A stretch of DNA of 64,000 nucleotides from Pseudomonas paraversuta (lineage in GTDB: Bacteria; Pseudomonadota; Gammaproteobacteria; Pseudomonadales; Pseudomonadaceae): positions 496,001-560,000 of the forward strand of contig NZ_CAJFCL010000001.1 in the NCBI RefSeq assembly GCF_904063065.1, given 5' to 3'. The notes below the pieces were generated by a model. It saw only the letters and a list, made by a program, of their open reading frames with translations, was not told where the DNA came from and did no database searches. How positions within the stretch are numbered: position 1 is the stretch's first letter; each line of letters begins with the position of its first letter. Shown in pieces: positions 1 to 11,670 of this stretch. The position numbers and the translations under genes are program-made.

Positions 1-1
1 C

Positions 2-682
2 GTCGGGCTGGTCTACTTTGCCATTTATTACCTGGTGTTTGATTACTGCATCCGCCGCTTCAAACTCAAAACCCCGGGCCGTGAAGACAACCCGGTGGCA
101 GAAACCGCCGACCTCACCGAGAACCAGCGGGCCGATGGCTATATCCAGGCGCTGGGTGGCCCGGACAATCTGCTCACCGTCGGCGCCTGCACCACGCGCC
201 TGCGCCTGGAGCTGGCCGATCGCAACAAGGCTCAGGACAGCGAACTCAAGGCGCTCGGCGCCATGGGGGTGATGCGCCCCGGCCGCGCGGGCAGCCTGCA
301 AGTAGTGGTCGGGCCGATGGCCGACAGCATTGCCGATGAAATACGCTTGGCGCTAACCCGGGTCAGCCGTTCGCCCGCCGTCAGCAAGGCTCAAGCCCCT
401 GCGGTGGAACCGGCGCACGAGGTCGGGCACGAGGCCGCCAACAAATGGCTGGGCGCGCTGGGCGGCAGCAGTAATGTATTGCACGTCGAGTGCGTAGCGC
501 TCACCCGCTTGCGGATCAAGCTGGGAGACCAGCGTTCGTTGTCGCAGAGCCAGCTCAAGGCACTGGGCAGCCAGGGCATCAGCCAGCACGCCGATGGCGT
601 TTGGCATGTATTGGTGGGGGAACAGGCGCAGGGGTTGAGCGAAGCGCTGGCGCGATTGATCAGGCCAGATCACGCACGCTGA
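2..682 (+). CDS. nagE: PTS N-acetylglucosamine transporter subunit IIBC, 3' part
   Basis: This is the C-terminal 226 residues of a sugar PTS permease; the start lies upstream of the window. It opens with the end of a last membrane segment (VGLVYFAIYYLVF) followed by a basic linker. Two EIIB-like modules follow. The first has GGPDNLLTVGACTTRLRLEL, with the Cys that EIIB domains use as phosphate acceptor. The second has GGSSNVLHVE followed by CVALTRLRIKL. In the second module the residue aligned with the acceptor Cys is Ala, and a Cys occurs two residues earlier. The protein would take up and phosphorylate GlcNAc at the inner membrane. The substrate is inferred from the duplicated-IIB layout known in Pseudomonas NagE and is not proven by the fragment. 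The gene converges on the next one across a REP pair. Confidence 0.8.
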   Translation, partial: VGLVYFAIYYLVFDYCIRRFKLKTPGREDNPVAETADLTENQRADGYIQALGGPDNLLTVGACTTRLRLELADRNKAQDSELKALGAMGVMRPGRAGSLQVVVGPMADSIADEIRLALTRVSRSPAVSKAQAPAVEPAHEVGHEAANKWLGALGGSSNVLHVECVALTRLRIKLGDQRSLSQSQLKALGSQGISQHADGVWHVLVGEQAQGLSEALARLIRPDHAR

Positions 683-687
683 ACGAA

Positions 688-778
688 CTGTAGGAGCGAG
701 CTTGCCTCACGATGGTCTCAATGCGTTCTCTCAGAAACCGCGCATTGTTTGCATCGCGAGGCAAGCTCGCTCCTACAG
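688..778. repeat. REP pair, GTAGGAGCGAGCTTG family
   Basis: Two copies of the REP-type unit CTGTAGGAGCGAGCTTGCC lie in inverted orientation around a loop of about 50 nt. The element sits between two convergent genes, where it could act as a bidirectional terminator or RNA stabiliser. That role is inference. Confidence 0.85.
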
Positions 779-793
779 GTTGGTGTTTGGGGG

Positions 794-1105
794 TTACAAG
801 TCCGCCAGTCGCCACACTTCATAAGCGGGCGTCTCATAGGGGTGACTGTGCTTGAGCGCAGCCACCACCCCATGGATCAGATCATCGGCAACGACCAGCT
901 CAACTTTCCATTCCCCGACATATTCGACCTGACCGGTTTGCCCGATAAACGGCTGACTGCCGTCCAGCGCGCAAAACTGGCCCTGGCCCAATACCTGCCA
1001 GGCGCAGTGGTCATAGTTGCCGATCCGTCCGCCACCGGCAGCGAATACAGCATCCTTGACCACTTCGACATGGCTTGGAGGAACGAAGAAGCTGAGCTTG
1101 TACAT
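794..1105 (-). CDS. YqfO/NIF3-like small protein
   Basis: A 103-residue protein of the small YqfO-like family, related to the inserted domain of NIF3/YbgI proteins. Visible features are MYKLSFFVPPSHVE at the N-terminus, a glycine-rich GGGRIGNYDHC stretch and the conserved C-terminal HPYETPAYEVWRL. The frame is open 18 codons further upstream, but the ATG at 1105 matches the usual family N-terminus. It ends up 4 bp downstream of the purL stop on the same strand, so it is probably cotranscribed with purL. Its biochemical role is unknown; the family has a PII-like fold. Confidence 0.75.
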   Translation of the reverse strand: MYKLSFFVPPSHVEVVKDAVFAAGGGRIGNYDHCAWQVLGQGQFCALDGSQPFIGQTGQVEYVGEWKVELVVADDLIHGVVAALKHSHPYETPAYEVWRLADL

Positions 1106-1109
1106 GCCC

Positions 1110-4100
1110 TTAGTCGACCCACACGCGCGCGTTACGGAACATGCGCAACCAAGGCGCATCTTCGTTCCACTCTTCAGGACGCCACGAGTTCTGCACGGCG
1201 CGGAATACCCGCTCCGGGTGCGGCATCATGATAGTCACACGGCCGTCACGGCTGGTGAGACCGGTAATCCCGCGCGGCGAGCCGTTCGGGTTGGCCGGGT
1301 AGCTCTCGGTAACCTTGCCGTGGTTGTCGACGAAGCGCAGTGCCACGCAACCCGACAGATCGGCTTGCAGCAGGGCTTCAGGGCTGGCGAACTCGGCATG
1401 GCCTTCACCGTGGGCGATGGCGATTGGCATGCGCGAACCGGCCATACCCTGCAGGAAGATCGAGTTCGACTCCTGTACCTGAACCATTGCCACCCGGGCT
1501 TCGAACTGCTCGGAACGGTTACGCACAAAGTGCGGCCAGAACTCGCTGCCCGGGACCAGTTCGCTGAGGTTGGACATCATCTGGCAACCGTTGCAAACAC
1601 CCAGGGTGAAGCTGTCGGTACGTTCGAAGAAGCCCTGGAACGCATCACGTGCACGGGCGTTGAACAGGGCCGACTTGGCCCAGCCTTCACCGGCACCCAG
1701 TACGTCACCGTAGGAGAAGCCACCACACGCAACCATGCCCTTGAAGTCATTGAGGTCGACACGGCCGGCCAGAATGTCGCTCATGTGCACATCGACCGCG
1801 TTGAAACCGGCACGGTCGAACGCCGCCGCCATTTCAACCTGGCCGTTGACGCCCTGCTCGCGCAGTACGGCAACCTGTGGGCGAATGCCTTTCTTGATAT
1901 ACGGCGCACTGATGTTGGCGTTGACATCAAAGCTCAGCTGAACGCTCAGGCCCGGATTGTCTTCTTCCAGCAGCACGTCGAACTCTTGCTGGGCGCAGTC
2001 TGCGTTGTCACGCATACGCTGGATCTGGTAGCTGGTTTCAGCCCACTGACGTTGCAGCAGAGGGCGCTGACCGGCGAAAACGGTCTCGCCATTGAAGGTG
2101 ATCGTGACGTCTGCACAATTGCGCGGCTGACCGATTACCGACACGCACTCACCCAGGCCGGCGGCGCTGAATTGTGCGAGTACGTCAGCAGTAGAGTCCT
2201 GACGCACCTGGACCACCGCACCCAACTCTTCGTTGAACAGGATGGCCGGAATGTCGGCAGCGGTTTCAGCCAGGCCGTCGAGTGCCAGGTTGACACCGCA
2301 GTGACCGGCGAACGCCATTTCCATCACGCTGGTCAGCAAACCACCGTCGGAACGGTCATGGTAAGCCAGCAGGTGGCCATCGGCATTCAAGCCCTGGATC
2401 ACGGCGAAGAAGGCCTTGAGGTCTTCTGCGTCATCCACGTCCGGGGCGTGTTTACCAAGCTTGCCGTACGTCTGGGCCAGGATCGAGGCGCCCATGCGGT
2501 TTTGGCCACGGCCCAGGTCGATCAGGATCAGATCGGTCAGGCCCTTGTCCATGCGCAGCACCGGGGTCATGGTCTGACGCACATCGAGCACCGGAGCAAA
2601 ACCGGTTACTACCAGCGACAGCGGCGAGGTGACAGTCTTGTCAGTGCCCTCTTCGCTCCAGCGGGTTTGCATCGACATCGAGTCTTTGCCCACTGGAATG
2701 GTGATGCCCAGCTCAGGGCACAGCTCCATGCCGACCGCTTTTACGGTGTCGTACAGACGGGCGTCTTCGCCGGGGTGACCCGCCGCTGACATCCAGTTGG
2801 CCGACAGTTTGATGTCGCTGATCTTGCCGATCCGCGAAGCCGCGATGTTGGTCAGGGTTTCGCCGATGGCCATACGGCCCGATGCCGGAGCATCCAGCAG
2901 TGCCAGCGGAGTACGCTCGCCCATGGCCATGGCTTCACCGGTGTATACGTCAAAGCTGGTGGCGGTGACCGCAACGTCAGCAACCGGCACTTGCCACGGA
3001 CCTACCATCTGGTCACGGGCTACCAGGCCGGTAATGGTCCGGTCGCCGATGGTGATCAGGAAGCTTTTGCTGGCCACGGCCGGGTGATGCAGTACGCGCT
3101 CGACACACTCGCCGATGGCCAGCGTGGACGGATCGAAGTCATCCCCCAGTTCGGCTTCACGGACGGCCGAACGGTGCATGCGCGGTGCCTTGCCCAGCAA
3201 CACTTCCAGTGGCATGTCCACCGGGTTGTTGCCGAAGTGGCTATCGGTAACCGTCAGCTGCGGTTCGGCAGTGGCTTCACCGACCACGGCAAACGGGCAA
3301 CGCTCACGTTCGCAGATCGCTTTGAAGCGCTCGAAATCGGCAACGCCCACCGCCATTACATAGCGTTCCTGGGATTCGTTGCTCCAGATTTCGTGCGGAG
3401 CCATGCCCGGCTCGTCGTTGGGAATATTGCGCAGTTCGAAACGACCGCCACGCTCACCGTCGTTGACCAGTTCCGGGAAGGCATTGGACAGACCGCCCGC
3501 GCCCACGTCGTGGATGAAGCTGATGGGGTTTTTGTCGCCCAGTTGCCAGCAACGGTCGATGACCTCTTGGCAACGGCGTTCCATTTCCGGGTTTTCGCGC
3601 TGTACCGAAGCGAAGTCCAGATCGGCCGAGCTCGCGCCGGTGGCCATGGAGGAAGCTGCACCGCCACCCAGGCCGATCAGCATTGCCGGGCCGCCCAGCA
3701 CGATCAGCTTGGAGCCAACGGTGATTTCGGCTTTCTGTACGTGTTCGGCGCGGATGTTGCCCATGCCGCCGGCCAACATGATTGGCTTGTGGTAACCGCG
3801 CACTTCTTCGCCACGGGGAGTCGTGATCGACTGCTCGAAGGTACGGAAGTAACCGGTCAGGGCCGGACGGCCGAATTCGTTGTTGAACGCGGCGCCGCCC
3901 AGTGGGCCTTCGATCATGATGTCCAGCGCGGTAACGATGCGCTCGGGTTTGCCGTACGGCACTTCCCATGGCTGTTCAAAGCCCGGGATTTGCAGGTTGG
4001 ATACGGTGAAGCCGGTGAGGCCGGCCTTTGGCTTGGCGCCACGACCGGTAGCACCTTCGTCACGGATCTCGCCACCGGAGCCGGTCGCCGCGCCCGGGAA

Positions 4101-5006
4101 CGGGGCAATGGCGGTCGGGTGGTTGTGGGTCTCAACCTTCATCAAAATATGCACCGGCTCCTGCACCGCGCCGTACTGGCGGGTTTCAGGGTCCGGGAAG
4201 AAACGCCCTGCGACGCTGCCGACGATGACCGAAGCGTTGTCCTTATAAGCCGACAACACGCCTTCGCTGTGCATCACGTAGGTGTTCTTGATCATGCCAA
4301 ACAGGCTTTTATCCTGGCTTTGGCCGTCAATGTCCCAGCTGGCATTGAAGATCTTGTGACGGCAATGCTCGGAGTTGGCCTGGGCGAACATCATCAGTTC
4401 GATGTCGTGCGGGTTGCGGCCAAGACCGTTGAACGCATTGACCAGGTAATCGATTTCGTCTTCAGCCAGAGCCAGGCCCAGCTCGACGTTGGCTTTTTCC
4501 AGCGCGGCGCGACCGCCGCCCAGCACGTCAATCGCTGTCAGCGGCTTGGGCTCGGCATGGCTGAACAGACCGCAAGCCTGCTCAAGGTTGCCCAGCACGA
4601 TTTGCGTCATGCGGTCATGCAGTGCCGCTGCAATCAGCTCTGCATCAGCGTCGCTGAACTGACCGGCCACGTAAAACGCAATGCCACGCTCCAGGCGCTG
4701 GACTTTAGCCAGGCCACAGTTACGGGCAATGTCGCTGGCCTTACTCGACCAAGGGGAAATGGTGCCGAACCGCGGCAACACCAGGAACAGTCGGCCACTG
4801 GGCTCTTGGACCGGCACACTAGGGCCGTACTTCAAGAGACGAGCCAGGACCTGCTGTTCATCGCTGGTCAGCTCACCGGTAACATCGGCGAAGTGGGCGA
4901 ATTCAGCATACAAACCAGTGACAGCCGGAACCTTCAGGCTCAGTTGTGCAAGGAGTTTGCTGTGGCGAAAGGCAGAAAGGGCAGGAGCGCCGCGCAGGAT
5001 CAACAT
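1110..5006 (-). CDS. purL: Phosphoribosylformylglycinamidine synthase
   Basis: PurL (FGAM synthase, large single-chain type, 1298 residues, the length usual in gammaproteobacteria) converts FGAR, glutamine and ATP to FGAM in the fourth step of de novo purine synthesis in the cytoplasm. The C-terminal glutaminase domain carries the nucleophile Cys in GVCNGCQ at about residue 1135 and the His/Glu pair in MMPHPERVF near 1260. The central synthase half shows [20 protein letters not shown] and later GKDSMSMQT. The start [11 protein letters not shown] is the usual Pseudomonas N-terminus. It is divergent from mltF across about 285 bp, which should hold both promoters. There is no sign of damage. Confidence 0.97.
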   Translation of the reverse strand: MLILRGAPALSAFRHSKLLAQLSLKVPAVTGLYAEFAHFADVTGELTSDEQQVLARLLKYGPSVPVQEPSGRLFLVLPRFGTISPWSSKASDIARNCGLAKVQRLERGIAFYVAGQFSDADAELIAAALHDRMTQIVLGNLEQACGLFSHAEPKPLTAIDVLGGGRAALEKANVELGLALAEDEIDYLVNAFNGLGRNPHDIELMMFAQANSEHCRHKIFNASWDIDGQSQDKSLFGMIKNTYVMHSEGVLSAYKDNASVIVGSVAGRFFPDPETRQYGAVQEPVHILMKVETHNHPTAIAPFPGAATGSGGEIRDEGATGRGAKPKAGLTGFTVSNLQIPGFEQPWEVPYGKPERIVTALDIMIEGPLGGAAFNNEFGRPALTGYFRTFEQSITTPRGEEVRGYHKPIMLAGGMGNIRAEHVQKAEITVGSKLIVLGGPAMLIGLGGGAASSMATGASSADLDFASVQRENPEMERRCQEVIDRCWQLGDKNPISFIHDVGAGGLSNAFPELVNDGERGGRFELRNIPNDEPGMAPHEIWSNESQERYVMAVGVADFERFKAICERERCPFAVVGEATAEPQLTVTDSHFGNNPVDMPLEVLLGKAPRMHRSAVREAELGDDFDPSTLAIGECVERVLHHPAVASKSFLITIGDRTITGLVARDQMVGPWQVPVADVAVTATSFDVYTGEAMAMGERTPLALLDAPASGRMAIGETLTNIAASRIGKISDIKLSANWMSAAGHPGEDARLYDTVKAVGMELCPELGITIPVGKDSMSMQTRWSEEGTDKTVTSPLSLVVTGFAPVLDVRQTMTPVLRMDKGLTDLILIDLGRGQNRMGASILAQTYGKLGKHAPDVDDAEDLKAFFAVIQGLNADGHLLAYHDRSDGGLLTSVMEMAFAGHCGVNLALDGLAETAADIPAILFNEELGAVVQVRQDSTADVLAQFSAAGLGECVSVIGQPRNCADVTITFNGETVFAGQRPLLQRQWAETSYQIQRMRDNADCAQQEFDVLLEEDNPGLSVQLSFDVNANISAPYIKKGIRPQVAVLREQGVNGQVEMAAAFDRAGFNAVDVHMSDILAGRVDLNDFKGMVACGGFSYGDVLGAGEGWAKSALFNARARDAFQGFFERTDSFTLGVCNGCQMMSNLSELVPGSEFWPHFVRNRSEQFEARVAMVQVQESNSIFLQGMAGSRMPIAIAHGEGHAEFASPEALLQADLSGCVALRFVDNHGKVTESYPANPNGSPRGITGLTSRDGRVTIMMPHPERVFRAVQNSWRPEEWNEDAPWLRMFRNARVWVD

Positions 5007-5246
5007 CTTCGGGACAGCCTCGGGAGGGGTATGCTTTGAGGCCCGGCATTCTAGCCTAAACCGGCGCTAACGGCACCCGAAACGGCACACCTGACGTGCG
5101 CCAAAGGCCGTTAACCGACCAAAGCCTTATTCTTTATAGCTATCAGAGCGTTTGTGGATGGGCGGTCATGATCTTTAAACAGCCCCCGACACCCCATTCC
5201 ATAAGGGTTTTGTCGTTTTTGGCAGCTGTTATCAGAATGACCGTAA

Positions 5247-6749
<1,503 letters not shown>

Positions 6750-6786
6750 GCCAGCACCGCCAATACCCGTCGAGCCGTGACCGGGT

Positions 6787-7530
6787 TTAAGCCTTTGCCG
6801 CCGCCAGAATCAGTGCCTTCATCTCGGCCACTGCCGACTTGAAGCCAACGAACAGAGCGTGTGCCACCAAGGCATGGCCAATGTTCAGCTCATTGATGCC
6901 CTTGATCGCCGCCACCGCTTCAACGTTGTGGTAGTGCAGGCCATGACCGGCATTAACGATCAGCCCTTGCGCCAGGCCAAATGCCACGCCATCAGCCACC
7001 CGCTGCAACTCTTCGGCCACTTCGGTCGGGGTTTGCGCATCGGCATAACGCCCGGTGTGCAACTCGACAGCAGGGGCACCGACGCGCTTTGAAGCCGCAA
7101 TCTGCCGCTCATCGGCATCGATAAACAACGAGACTTCACAACCTATTTTCGCCAGGCGCTCGACGGCAGCCTTGATCCGCGCTTCTTGCCCGGCAACGTC
7201 CAGACCACCTTCGGTAGTCAGCTCCTGACGGGTCTCGGGCACCAGACAGACATGGGCCGGGCGAATGCGCTCGGCAAATACCATCATTTCTTCGGTGACG
7301 CCCATTTCGAAGTTCATGCGCGTTTGCAGTACATCCTTGAGCAGCAGTACATCACGCTCCTGGATGTGCCGGCGGTCTTCGCGCAAGTGCACGGTGATGC
7401 CGTCAGCGCCCGCCTCTTCTGCGTCCAGGGCAGCCTTGACCGGATCAGGGTAACGGGTGCCGCGCGCCTGGCGCAGCGTGGCTACGTGGTCGATATTCAC
7501 GCCGAGAAGAATGCGGTTACTGGTAGTCAC
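6787..7530 (-). CDS. pdxJ: Pyridoxine 5'-phosphate synthase
   Basis: PdxJ (247 residues) condenses 1-deoxyxylulose 5-phosphate with 3-amino-2-oxopropyl phosphate to pyridoxine 5'-phosphate in the DXP-dependent vitamin B6 pathway. Family hallmarks are [23 protein letters not shown] at the N-terminus, [25 protein letters not shown] and [12 protein letters not shown] near the C-terminus. It is the last gene of the lepA-lepB-rnc-era-recO-pdxJ block, starting 50 bp after the recO stop. The length is normal and the start is supported by conservation of the first residues. Confidence 0.96.
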   Translation of the reverse strand: MTTSNRILLGVNIDHVATLRQARGTRYPDPVKAALDAEEAGADGITVHLREDRRHIQERDVLLLKDVLQTRMNFEMGVTEEMMVFAERIRPAHVCLVPETRQELTTEGGLDVAGQEARIKAAVERLAKIGCEVSLFIDADERQIAASKRVGAPAVELHTGRYADAQTPTEVAEELQRVADGVAFGLAQGLIVNAGHGLHYHNVEAVAAIKGINELNIGHALVAHALFVGFKSAVAEMKALILAAAKA

Positions 7531-7580
7531 GAGGGCTCTCCTGAAGAGTTGAAGATTCGGCGCACAGCATACCGGTCTAT

Positions 7581-8270
7581 TCAGGGCTTGCGAAACAACT
7601 CACGACTGGCCAGCGGCTTGCCTGCCAGATGCACCGCCAATGCCTGGCGCATCAGGCGCTTGGCTGCCAGCAATGCCCCCGGTGCACTCCAGTCAGCCTC
7701 AGCCATGGCGTGCAATTGCTCGCCATGGAACAGCCCGGGCTGCTGCAGCCATACCCTCTCCAGCCCGGCATCCACCTGCAACCGATACAGGCCGTCTGCC
7801 TGCACCGGCTCGCCATGGATATCCAGCGACAATGAGAAGCCGTAGCCCAGGTCATCCAGCAAACGCCATTCAAAGGCCCGCAGCAAAGGCTCCAGCGGCC
7901 GGCCTTCAGCCAGCGCCAACAAGGTCGCCGCGTAATGATCGAATATCGAGGGATGCGGATCTTCAGCAGGTAACAGGCGAATCAGCAGCTCATTAAGGTA
8001 GAGACCGCTGAACAGCGCTTCACCATTGAGCCAGGTTGAAATACCGGCGCTTTCCATGCGTCCGACGTTTTTCAGCTCGCCACGCCCACGAAACTCGATC
8101 TCCAGCGGGACAAAGGGTCGCGCCAGAGTCCCGGCCTTTCCGCGCGCACTGCGCAGCACCGCCCGCAGCCGGCCTTGGGGCGTGAGGAAATCCACCAGGG
8201 CACTGGTTTCACGATAGGGGCGACTGTGCAGGACGTAAGCGAGTTGCGGGATGGGGGTTTTGCTGGACAT
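7581..8270 (-). CDS. recO: DNA repair protein RecO
   Basis: RecO (229 residues) loads RecA on SSB-coated single strands together with RecR in the RecF pathway. The N-terminal OB-fold region begins [20 protein letters not shown] and continues with [20 protein letters not shown]. The helical part includes [17 protein letters not shown]. The open frame runs 67 codons further upstream, but that part is translated 44-bp repeat, so the ATG at 8270 is the start. In most pseudomonads recO lies directly after era; here about 700 bp of repeat DNA separates them, so cotranscription may be impaired or a local promoter used. Confidence 0.93.
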   Translation of the reverse strand: MSSKTPIPQLAYVLHSRPYRETSALVDFLTPQGRLRAVLRSARGKAGTLARPFVPLEIEFRGRGELKNVGRMESAGISTWLNGEALFSGLYLNELLIRLLPAEDPHPSIFDHYAATLLALAEGRPLEPLLRAFEWRLLDDLGYGFSLSLDIHGEPVQADGLYRLQVDAGLERVWLQQPGLFHGEQLHAMAEADWSAPGALLAAKRLMRQALAVHLAGKPLASRELFRKP

Positions 8271-8314
8271 GGACAGTTTTAATCCTGAAAACCCTGGACG
8301 ACTTCCAGGGAGCC

Positions 8315-8940
8315 ATCGCTGGCAAGCCAGCTCCCACAAGTCTTGAACCCGTCTTGTGGAATCTGAGCTGCCAACCCACACAAGTCTTGAACTGACCTTG
8401 TGAAAGCTGACCTGCCAGCCCACACAAGTCTTGAACCTATCTAGTGGGAGCTGAGCTGCCAACCCACACAAGTCTTACACCTATCTAGTGGGAGCTGACC
8501 TGCCAACCCACACAAGTCTTGAACCAGTCTTGTGGGATCTGAGCTGCCAACCCACACAAGTCTTGAACCTATCTAGTGGGAGCTGACCTGCCAACCCACA
8601 CAAGTCTTGAACCAGTCTTGTGGGATCTGAGCTGCCAACCCACACAAGCCTTGAACCTGTCTTGTGGGAGCTGACCTGCCAGCCCACACAAGTCTTGAAC
8701 TGATCTTGTGAGAGCTGAGCTGCCAACCCACACAAGTCTTGAACTGACCTTGTGAAAGCTGACCTGCCAACCCACACAAGTCTTGAACTGACCTTGTGGG
8801 AGCTGAGCTGCCACCCCACACAAGTCTTGAACTGACCTTGTGGGAGCTGACCTGCTAACCCACACAGGCCTTGATCTGACCTTGCGGGAGCTAACCTGCC
8901 AACCCACGCAAGTCTTTGTGGGAGCTGGCTTGCCAGCGAT
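8315..8940. repeat. REP doublet with an expanded 44-bp tandem repeat interior
   Basis: A tandem array fills the era-recO gap. The unit is exactly 44 bp, with CCCACACAAGTCTTGAAC-like cores at 8375, 8419, 8463, 8507, 8551, 8595, 8639, 8683, 8727, 8771, 8815, 8859 and 8903. A shortened first unit lies at 8333. Both ends are intact REP halves in inverted orientation: ATCGCTGGCAAGCCAGCTCC at 8315 and its complement ending at 8940. Each unit holds TGTGGGAGCTGACCTGCCAA, a degenerate REP half, followed by CCCACA, so every unit can fold as a short hairpin. Units 8463-8550 and 8551-8638 form a duplicated 88-bp higher-order pair. Long minus-strand frames across it repeat every 44 residues and are not genes. 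Confidence 0.95.
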
Positions 8941-8964
8941 TGTCGCGCCGCAGATTACAGCCTG

Positions 8965-9867
8965 TTACAGGTCGCCGTAGCCCAGGGAACGCAGGGCGCG
9001 TTCGTCGTCGGACCAGCCGCCTTTCACTTTAACCCACAGGTTAAGCATGACTTTGGAGTCGAACAGCAGTTCCATATCCTTGCGCGCTTCGGTACCGATG
9101 CGCTTGATACGCTCGCCCTTGTCGCCAATGATGATTTTCTTCTGGCCATCACGCTCAACCAGAATCAATGCGTGGATGTGCAGGGTTTTGCCCTGCTGCT
9201 TGAACTCTTCGATCTCGACAGTGATCTGGTACGGCAGTTCGGCACCCATCTGGCGCATGATTTTCTCACGTACCAGCTCTGCGGCCAGGAAGCGGCTGCT
9301 GCGGTCAGTGATCTGGTCTTCCGGGAAGAAGTGCTCGTTCTCCGGCAGATGATCGGCAATCACACGCTCAAGGGCTTCAAGGTTGTGACCATGCTGAGCG
9401 GAGATCGGAATGATCTGGGCGTTCGGCAGTTGTTCCTGCAGCCAGCTCAGATGCGGCATCAGCTCGGCTTTGTCTTCAATGCGATCGGTCTTGTTCAGGG
9501 CCACGATCAAAGGACCGGTCACGTACTGGACACGCTCGAGGACCATCTGGTCTTCGTCGGTCCACTTGGTGCGATCAACGACAAAAATCACCACATCAAC
9601 GTCTTTCAACGCAGCCGATGCAGTTTTGTTCATGTAGCGGTTCAGGGCTTTCTCGCCACCTTTGTGCATGCCCGGGGTATCGACATAGACCGCTTGCACG
9701 TTGCCTTCGGTCTTGATCCCCAGCATGTTGTGGCGGGTGGTCTGTGGCTTGCGCGAAGTGATCGCCAGCTTTTGACCCAGAATGTGGTTCAGCAGTGTGG
9801 ATTTACCCACGTTTGGTCGACCAACAATGGCGACATAGCCACAGCGTGTTGCAGTTGAATCAGTCAT
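8965..9867 (-). CDS. era: GTPase Era
   Basis: Era (300 residues) is an essential GTPase that binds 16S rRNA and assists 30S maturation. It has G1 GRPNVGKST near residue 15, the switch region TTRHNMLG, G3 DTPG and G4 NKTD. The C-terminal KH domain shows [19 protein letters not shown]. The frame is open six codons further up, but the ATG at 9867 gives the usual [17 protein letters not shown]-terminus. It overlaps the rnc stop by 8 bp, so translation is probably coupled. Confidence 0.96.
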   Translation of the reverse strand: MTDSTATRCGYVAIVGRPNVGKSTLLNHILGQKLAITSRKPQTTRHNMLGIKTEGNVQAVYVDTPGMHKGGEKALNRYMNKTASAALKDVDVVIFVVDRTKWTDEDQMVLERVQYVTGPLIVALNKTDRIEDKAELMPHLSWLQEQLPNAQIIPISAQHGHNLEALERVIADHLPENEHFFPEDQITDRSSRFLAAELVREKIMRQMGAELPYQITVEIEEFKQQGKTLHIHALILVERDGQKKIIIGDKGERIKRIGTEARKDMELLFDSKVMLNLWVKVKGGWSDDERALRSLGYGDL

Positions 9868-10549
9868 GGCCATTCTCCACGCCAAGGGCTATCAGTGCTG
9901 CGGCGGCCGCTACCTGTTCGGCAATACGACGGCTCACACCCTGACCCCGGCTTTTTTCATTCAATAGGGCAATTTCGCACTCAACGAAGAATGTGCGGCA
10001 ATGCGGTTCGCCCTGGATATCTACCACTTCGTAACGTGGCAGATCACAGGCACGTGACTGCAAGAACTCTTGCAGGCGGGTCTTTGGATCTTTGTTGGTG
10101 TCGACCAGGGTCAGGGTCTCGAACTCGCTGGCAAGCCAAGCCAGTACGCGGTCACGGGCGGCATCCATGCCCGCATCCAGGTAAATGGCGCCAATCAGCG
10201 CTTCGAGGGCATCGGCCAGAATCGACTCACGGCGAAAACCACCGCTCTTGAGCTCACCCGAGCCCAGGCGCAGATACTCGCCCAGTTCAAAACCACGGGC
10301 CAGGACGGCCAGGGTTTCACCTTTCACCAGGCGGGCACGCAAGCGCGACAGCTGGCCTTCCCGGGCCAGCGGAAAGCGGTCAAACAGCGCTTCGCCGGCT
10401 ACAAAATTAAGAATGGCATCCCCCAGAAACTCGAGACGCTCGTTATTGCGCCCCGCGAAACTGCGGTGTGTCAGGGCCAGAATCATCAGCTCCTGGTCTT
10501 TGAAGGTATAGCCGAGCTGACGCTCTAAACGCTCTAAAGAAAAACTCAC
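9860..10549 (-). CDS. rnc: Ribonuclease III
   Basis: RNase III (229 residues) cleaves double-stranded RNA in rRNA processing and mRNA turnover. The catalytic signature [14 protein letters not shown] is at about residue 38, and a C-terminal dsRNA-binding domain covers roughly 155-225. It starts with GTG at 10549, and the GTGA overlaps the stop of the degraded upstream DUF4845 frame. The gene is intact although its usual upstream partner is broken. Confidence 0.96.
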   Translation of the reverse strand: MSFSLERLERQLGYTFKDQELMILALTHRSFAGRNNERLEFLGDAILNFVAGEALFDRFPLAREGQLSRLRARLVKGETLAVLARGFELGEYLRLGSGELKSGGFRRESILADALEALIGAIYLDAGMDAARDRVLAWLASEFETLTLVDTNKDPKTRLQEFLQSRACDLPRYEVVDIQGEPHCRTFFVECEIALLNEKSRGQGVSRRIAEQVAAAAALIALGVENGHD

Positions 10550-10713
10550 GATTTACCCACGCTGAGTTCGTGGCCGAATGTCACCACCGGACCGATATTA
10601 GGGATCAGTGATGCTCGTTTATCGCATAGCAAATGGACAGGGAACAGGCTGTTCGCCGCCGTCACACTTAACGCTTTGTTCAAATCCACATCCTGAATAC
10701 TGTTGGCCGGCAT
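10546..10713 (-). pseudogene. Remnant of the DUF4845 gene normally between lepB and rnc
   Basis: A 55-codon frame starts MPANSIQDVDLNKALSV and ends [11 protein letters not shown], with its TGA overlapping the rnc GTG. From memory of the family, Pseudomonas DUF4845 proteins (about 120 residues, in this same position) contain GMQVNSIRDLDLNKAL, then an acidic ENNEF/HLKYE stretch, and end with a DHEFSV-type sequence. This frame aligns to that C-terminal half, but the middle is scrambled (SLFPVHLLCDKRASLIPN). The N-terminal membrane half is absent: a TAA lies seven codons above GMPANS and the DNA before it holds palindromes. I read it as a decayed gene. Whether the fragment is translated is unknown. 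Confidence 0.75.
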
Positions 10714-10750
10714 GCCTGAAGCGGCATGACGACCTTAAGAACCGCTGACC

Positions 10751-10804
10751 TCCGAATTTATTCGGACGCCTGAAAAGCATTCGGCGCTGTTATTAACAGC
10801 GCCG
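10751..10804. terminator. Two palindromes downstream of lepB
   Basis: A perfect inverted repeat TCCGAAT-TT-ATTCGGA occupies 10751-10766. A second, CGGCGCTGTTA and its complement, occupies 10782-10804. On the minus strand the second is followed by AATGCTTTT, so it may terminate or attenuate lepA-lepB transcription before rnc. A third short palindrome, CATGCC/GGCATG, lies at 10711-10728. The terminator role is inference. Confidence 0.55.
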
Positions 10805-10810
10805 TCTTGG

Positions 10811-11665
10811 CTACTTGATCAATCCAACCCGCGAGAAGTTCGGCAGGTTGCTTGTCTTGGGTTCCGGCCAGCTCATCCAGACAGCGAAGGCCTTGCCGAC
10901 GATATTCTTGTCGGGAACCATGCCCAGTTCGTCTTTGGGAATGTTCGGATCATCCCAGTAACGGCTGTCGTTCGAGTTGTCGCGGTTGTCACCCATCATG
11001 AAGTAGTGACCGGCCGGAACCGTCCACTCCTTGTCAGGCGGCGCGCGATAACGGCTCATTTCCTTGCGGATCATGTGCTCGACTTCGCCCAGCTTCTCTT
11101 TGTAGAGCTCCGCGCTGCCCAGGGTGCCCGGCTCCGTTCCCACCAGTTGCTCGGCAACCAGTTGATCGTTGACGTACAAATGCTTGTCGCTGGTGTAGCG
11201 AATCTTGTCGCCCGGCAGGCCGACTACACGCTTGATGTAGTTGACCGTCGGATCGCTAGGGTAGCGAAACACCATCACATCGCCCCGCTTCGGATCACCC
11301 ACCTCGATGATTTTCGTATCGAGAACCGGCAAGCGGATCCCGTAGGAAAATTTGTTCACCAAGATGAAATCGCCCACATCCAGGGTTGGCTTCATCGAGC
11401 CGGACGGAATCTGGAACGGCTCAACCAGAAACGAACGCAATACCAGCACGATGAACAACACAGGGAAGAACGATTTGCCGTATTCAACCAGCAACGGTTC
11501 CTTGTTGAGCTTTTCGATTACCTGCGCATCAGCCGGTGTAACACTGGCTTGATAGTTGGCAATGGCCTTGCGCCGGCGAGGTGCCAGGAAGACCAAATCG
11601 AGCAGCGCCAGCAAACCGCACACGGCAACAGCAATGACCAGCAACAGCGGGAAATTTAGTGACAT
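10811..11665 (-). CDS. lepB: Signal peptidase I
   Basis: LepB (284 residues) removes signal peptides from secreted proteins at the periplasmic face of the inner membrane. It has an N-terminal membrane segment (LLLVIAVAVCGLLALLDLVF), a second one before the catalytic domain, and the nucleophile Ser in PSGSMKPT at about residue 92. The general base Lys lies in box D (VGLPGDKIRY, preceded by RGDVMVFRYPSDP), and GDNRDNSNDSRYW follows. It starts 5 bp after the lepA stop, forming an lepA-lepB operon. Confidence 0.96.
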   Translation of the reverse strand: MSLNFPLLLVIAVAVCGLLALLDLVFLAPRRRKAIANYQASVTPADAQVIEKLNKEPLLVEYGKSFFPVLFIVLVLRSFLVEPFQIPSGSMKPTLDVGDFILVNKFSYGIRLPVLDTKIIEVGDPKRGDVMVFRYPSDPTVNYIKRVVGLPGDKIRYTSDKHLYVNDQLVAEQLVGTEPGTLGSAELYKEKLGEVEHMIRKEMSRYRAPPDKEWTVPAGHYFMMGDNRDNSNDSRYWDDPNIPKDELGMVPDKNIVGKAFAVWMSWPEPKTSNLPNFSRVGLIK

Positions 11666-11670
11666 AGGAC

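Noticed and set aside
1017..2789. Long plus-strand frame opposite purL (590 codons), and another at 2991-5039
   Set aside because: They are antisense shadows of the high-GC purL gene, with no recognisable domains.
8481..8907. Repetitive minus-strand proteins of about 80-112 residues
   Set aside because: All three frames stay open only because the 44-bp unit lacks stops; the translations repeat every 44 residues and have no start signals.
8375..8935. CRISPR-like regular spacing in the era-recO gap
   Set aside because: The whole 44-bp period is repeated with scattered changes; there are no unique spacers and no cas genes.
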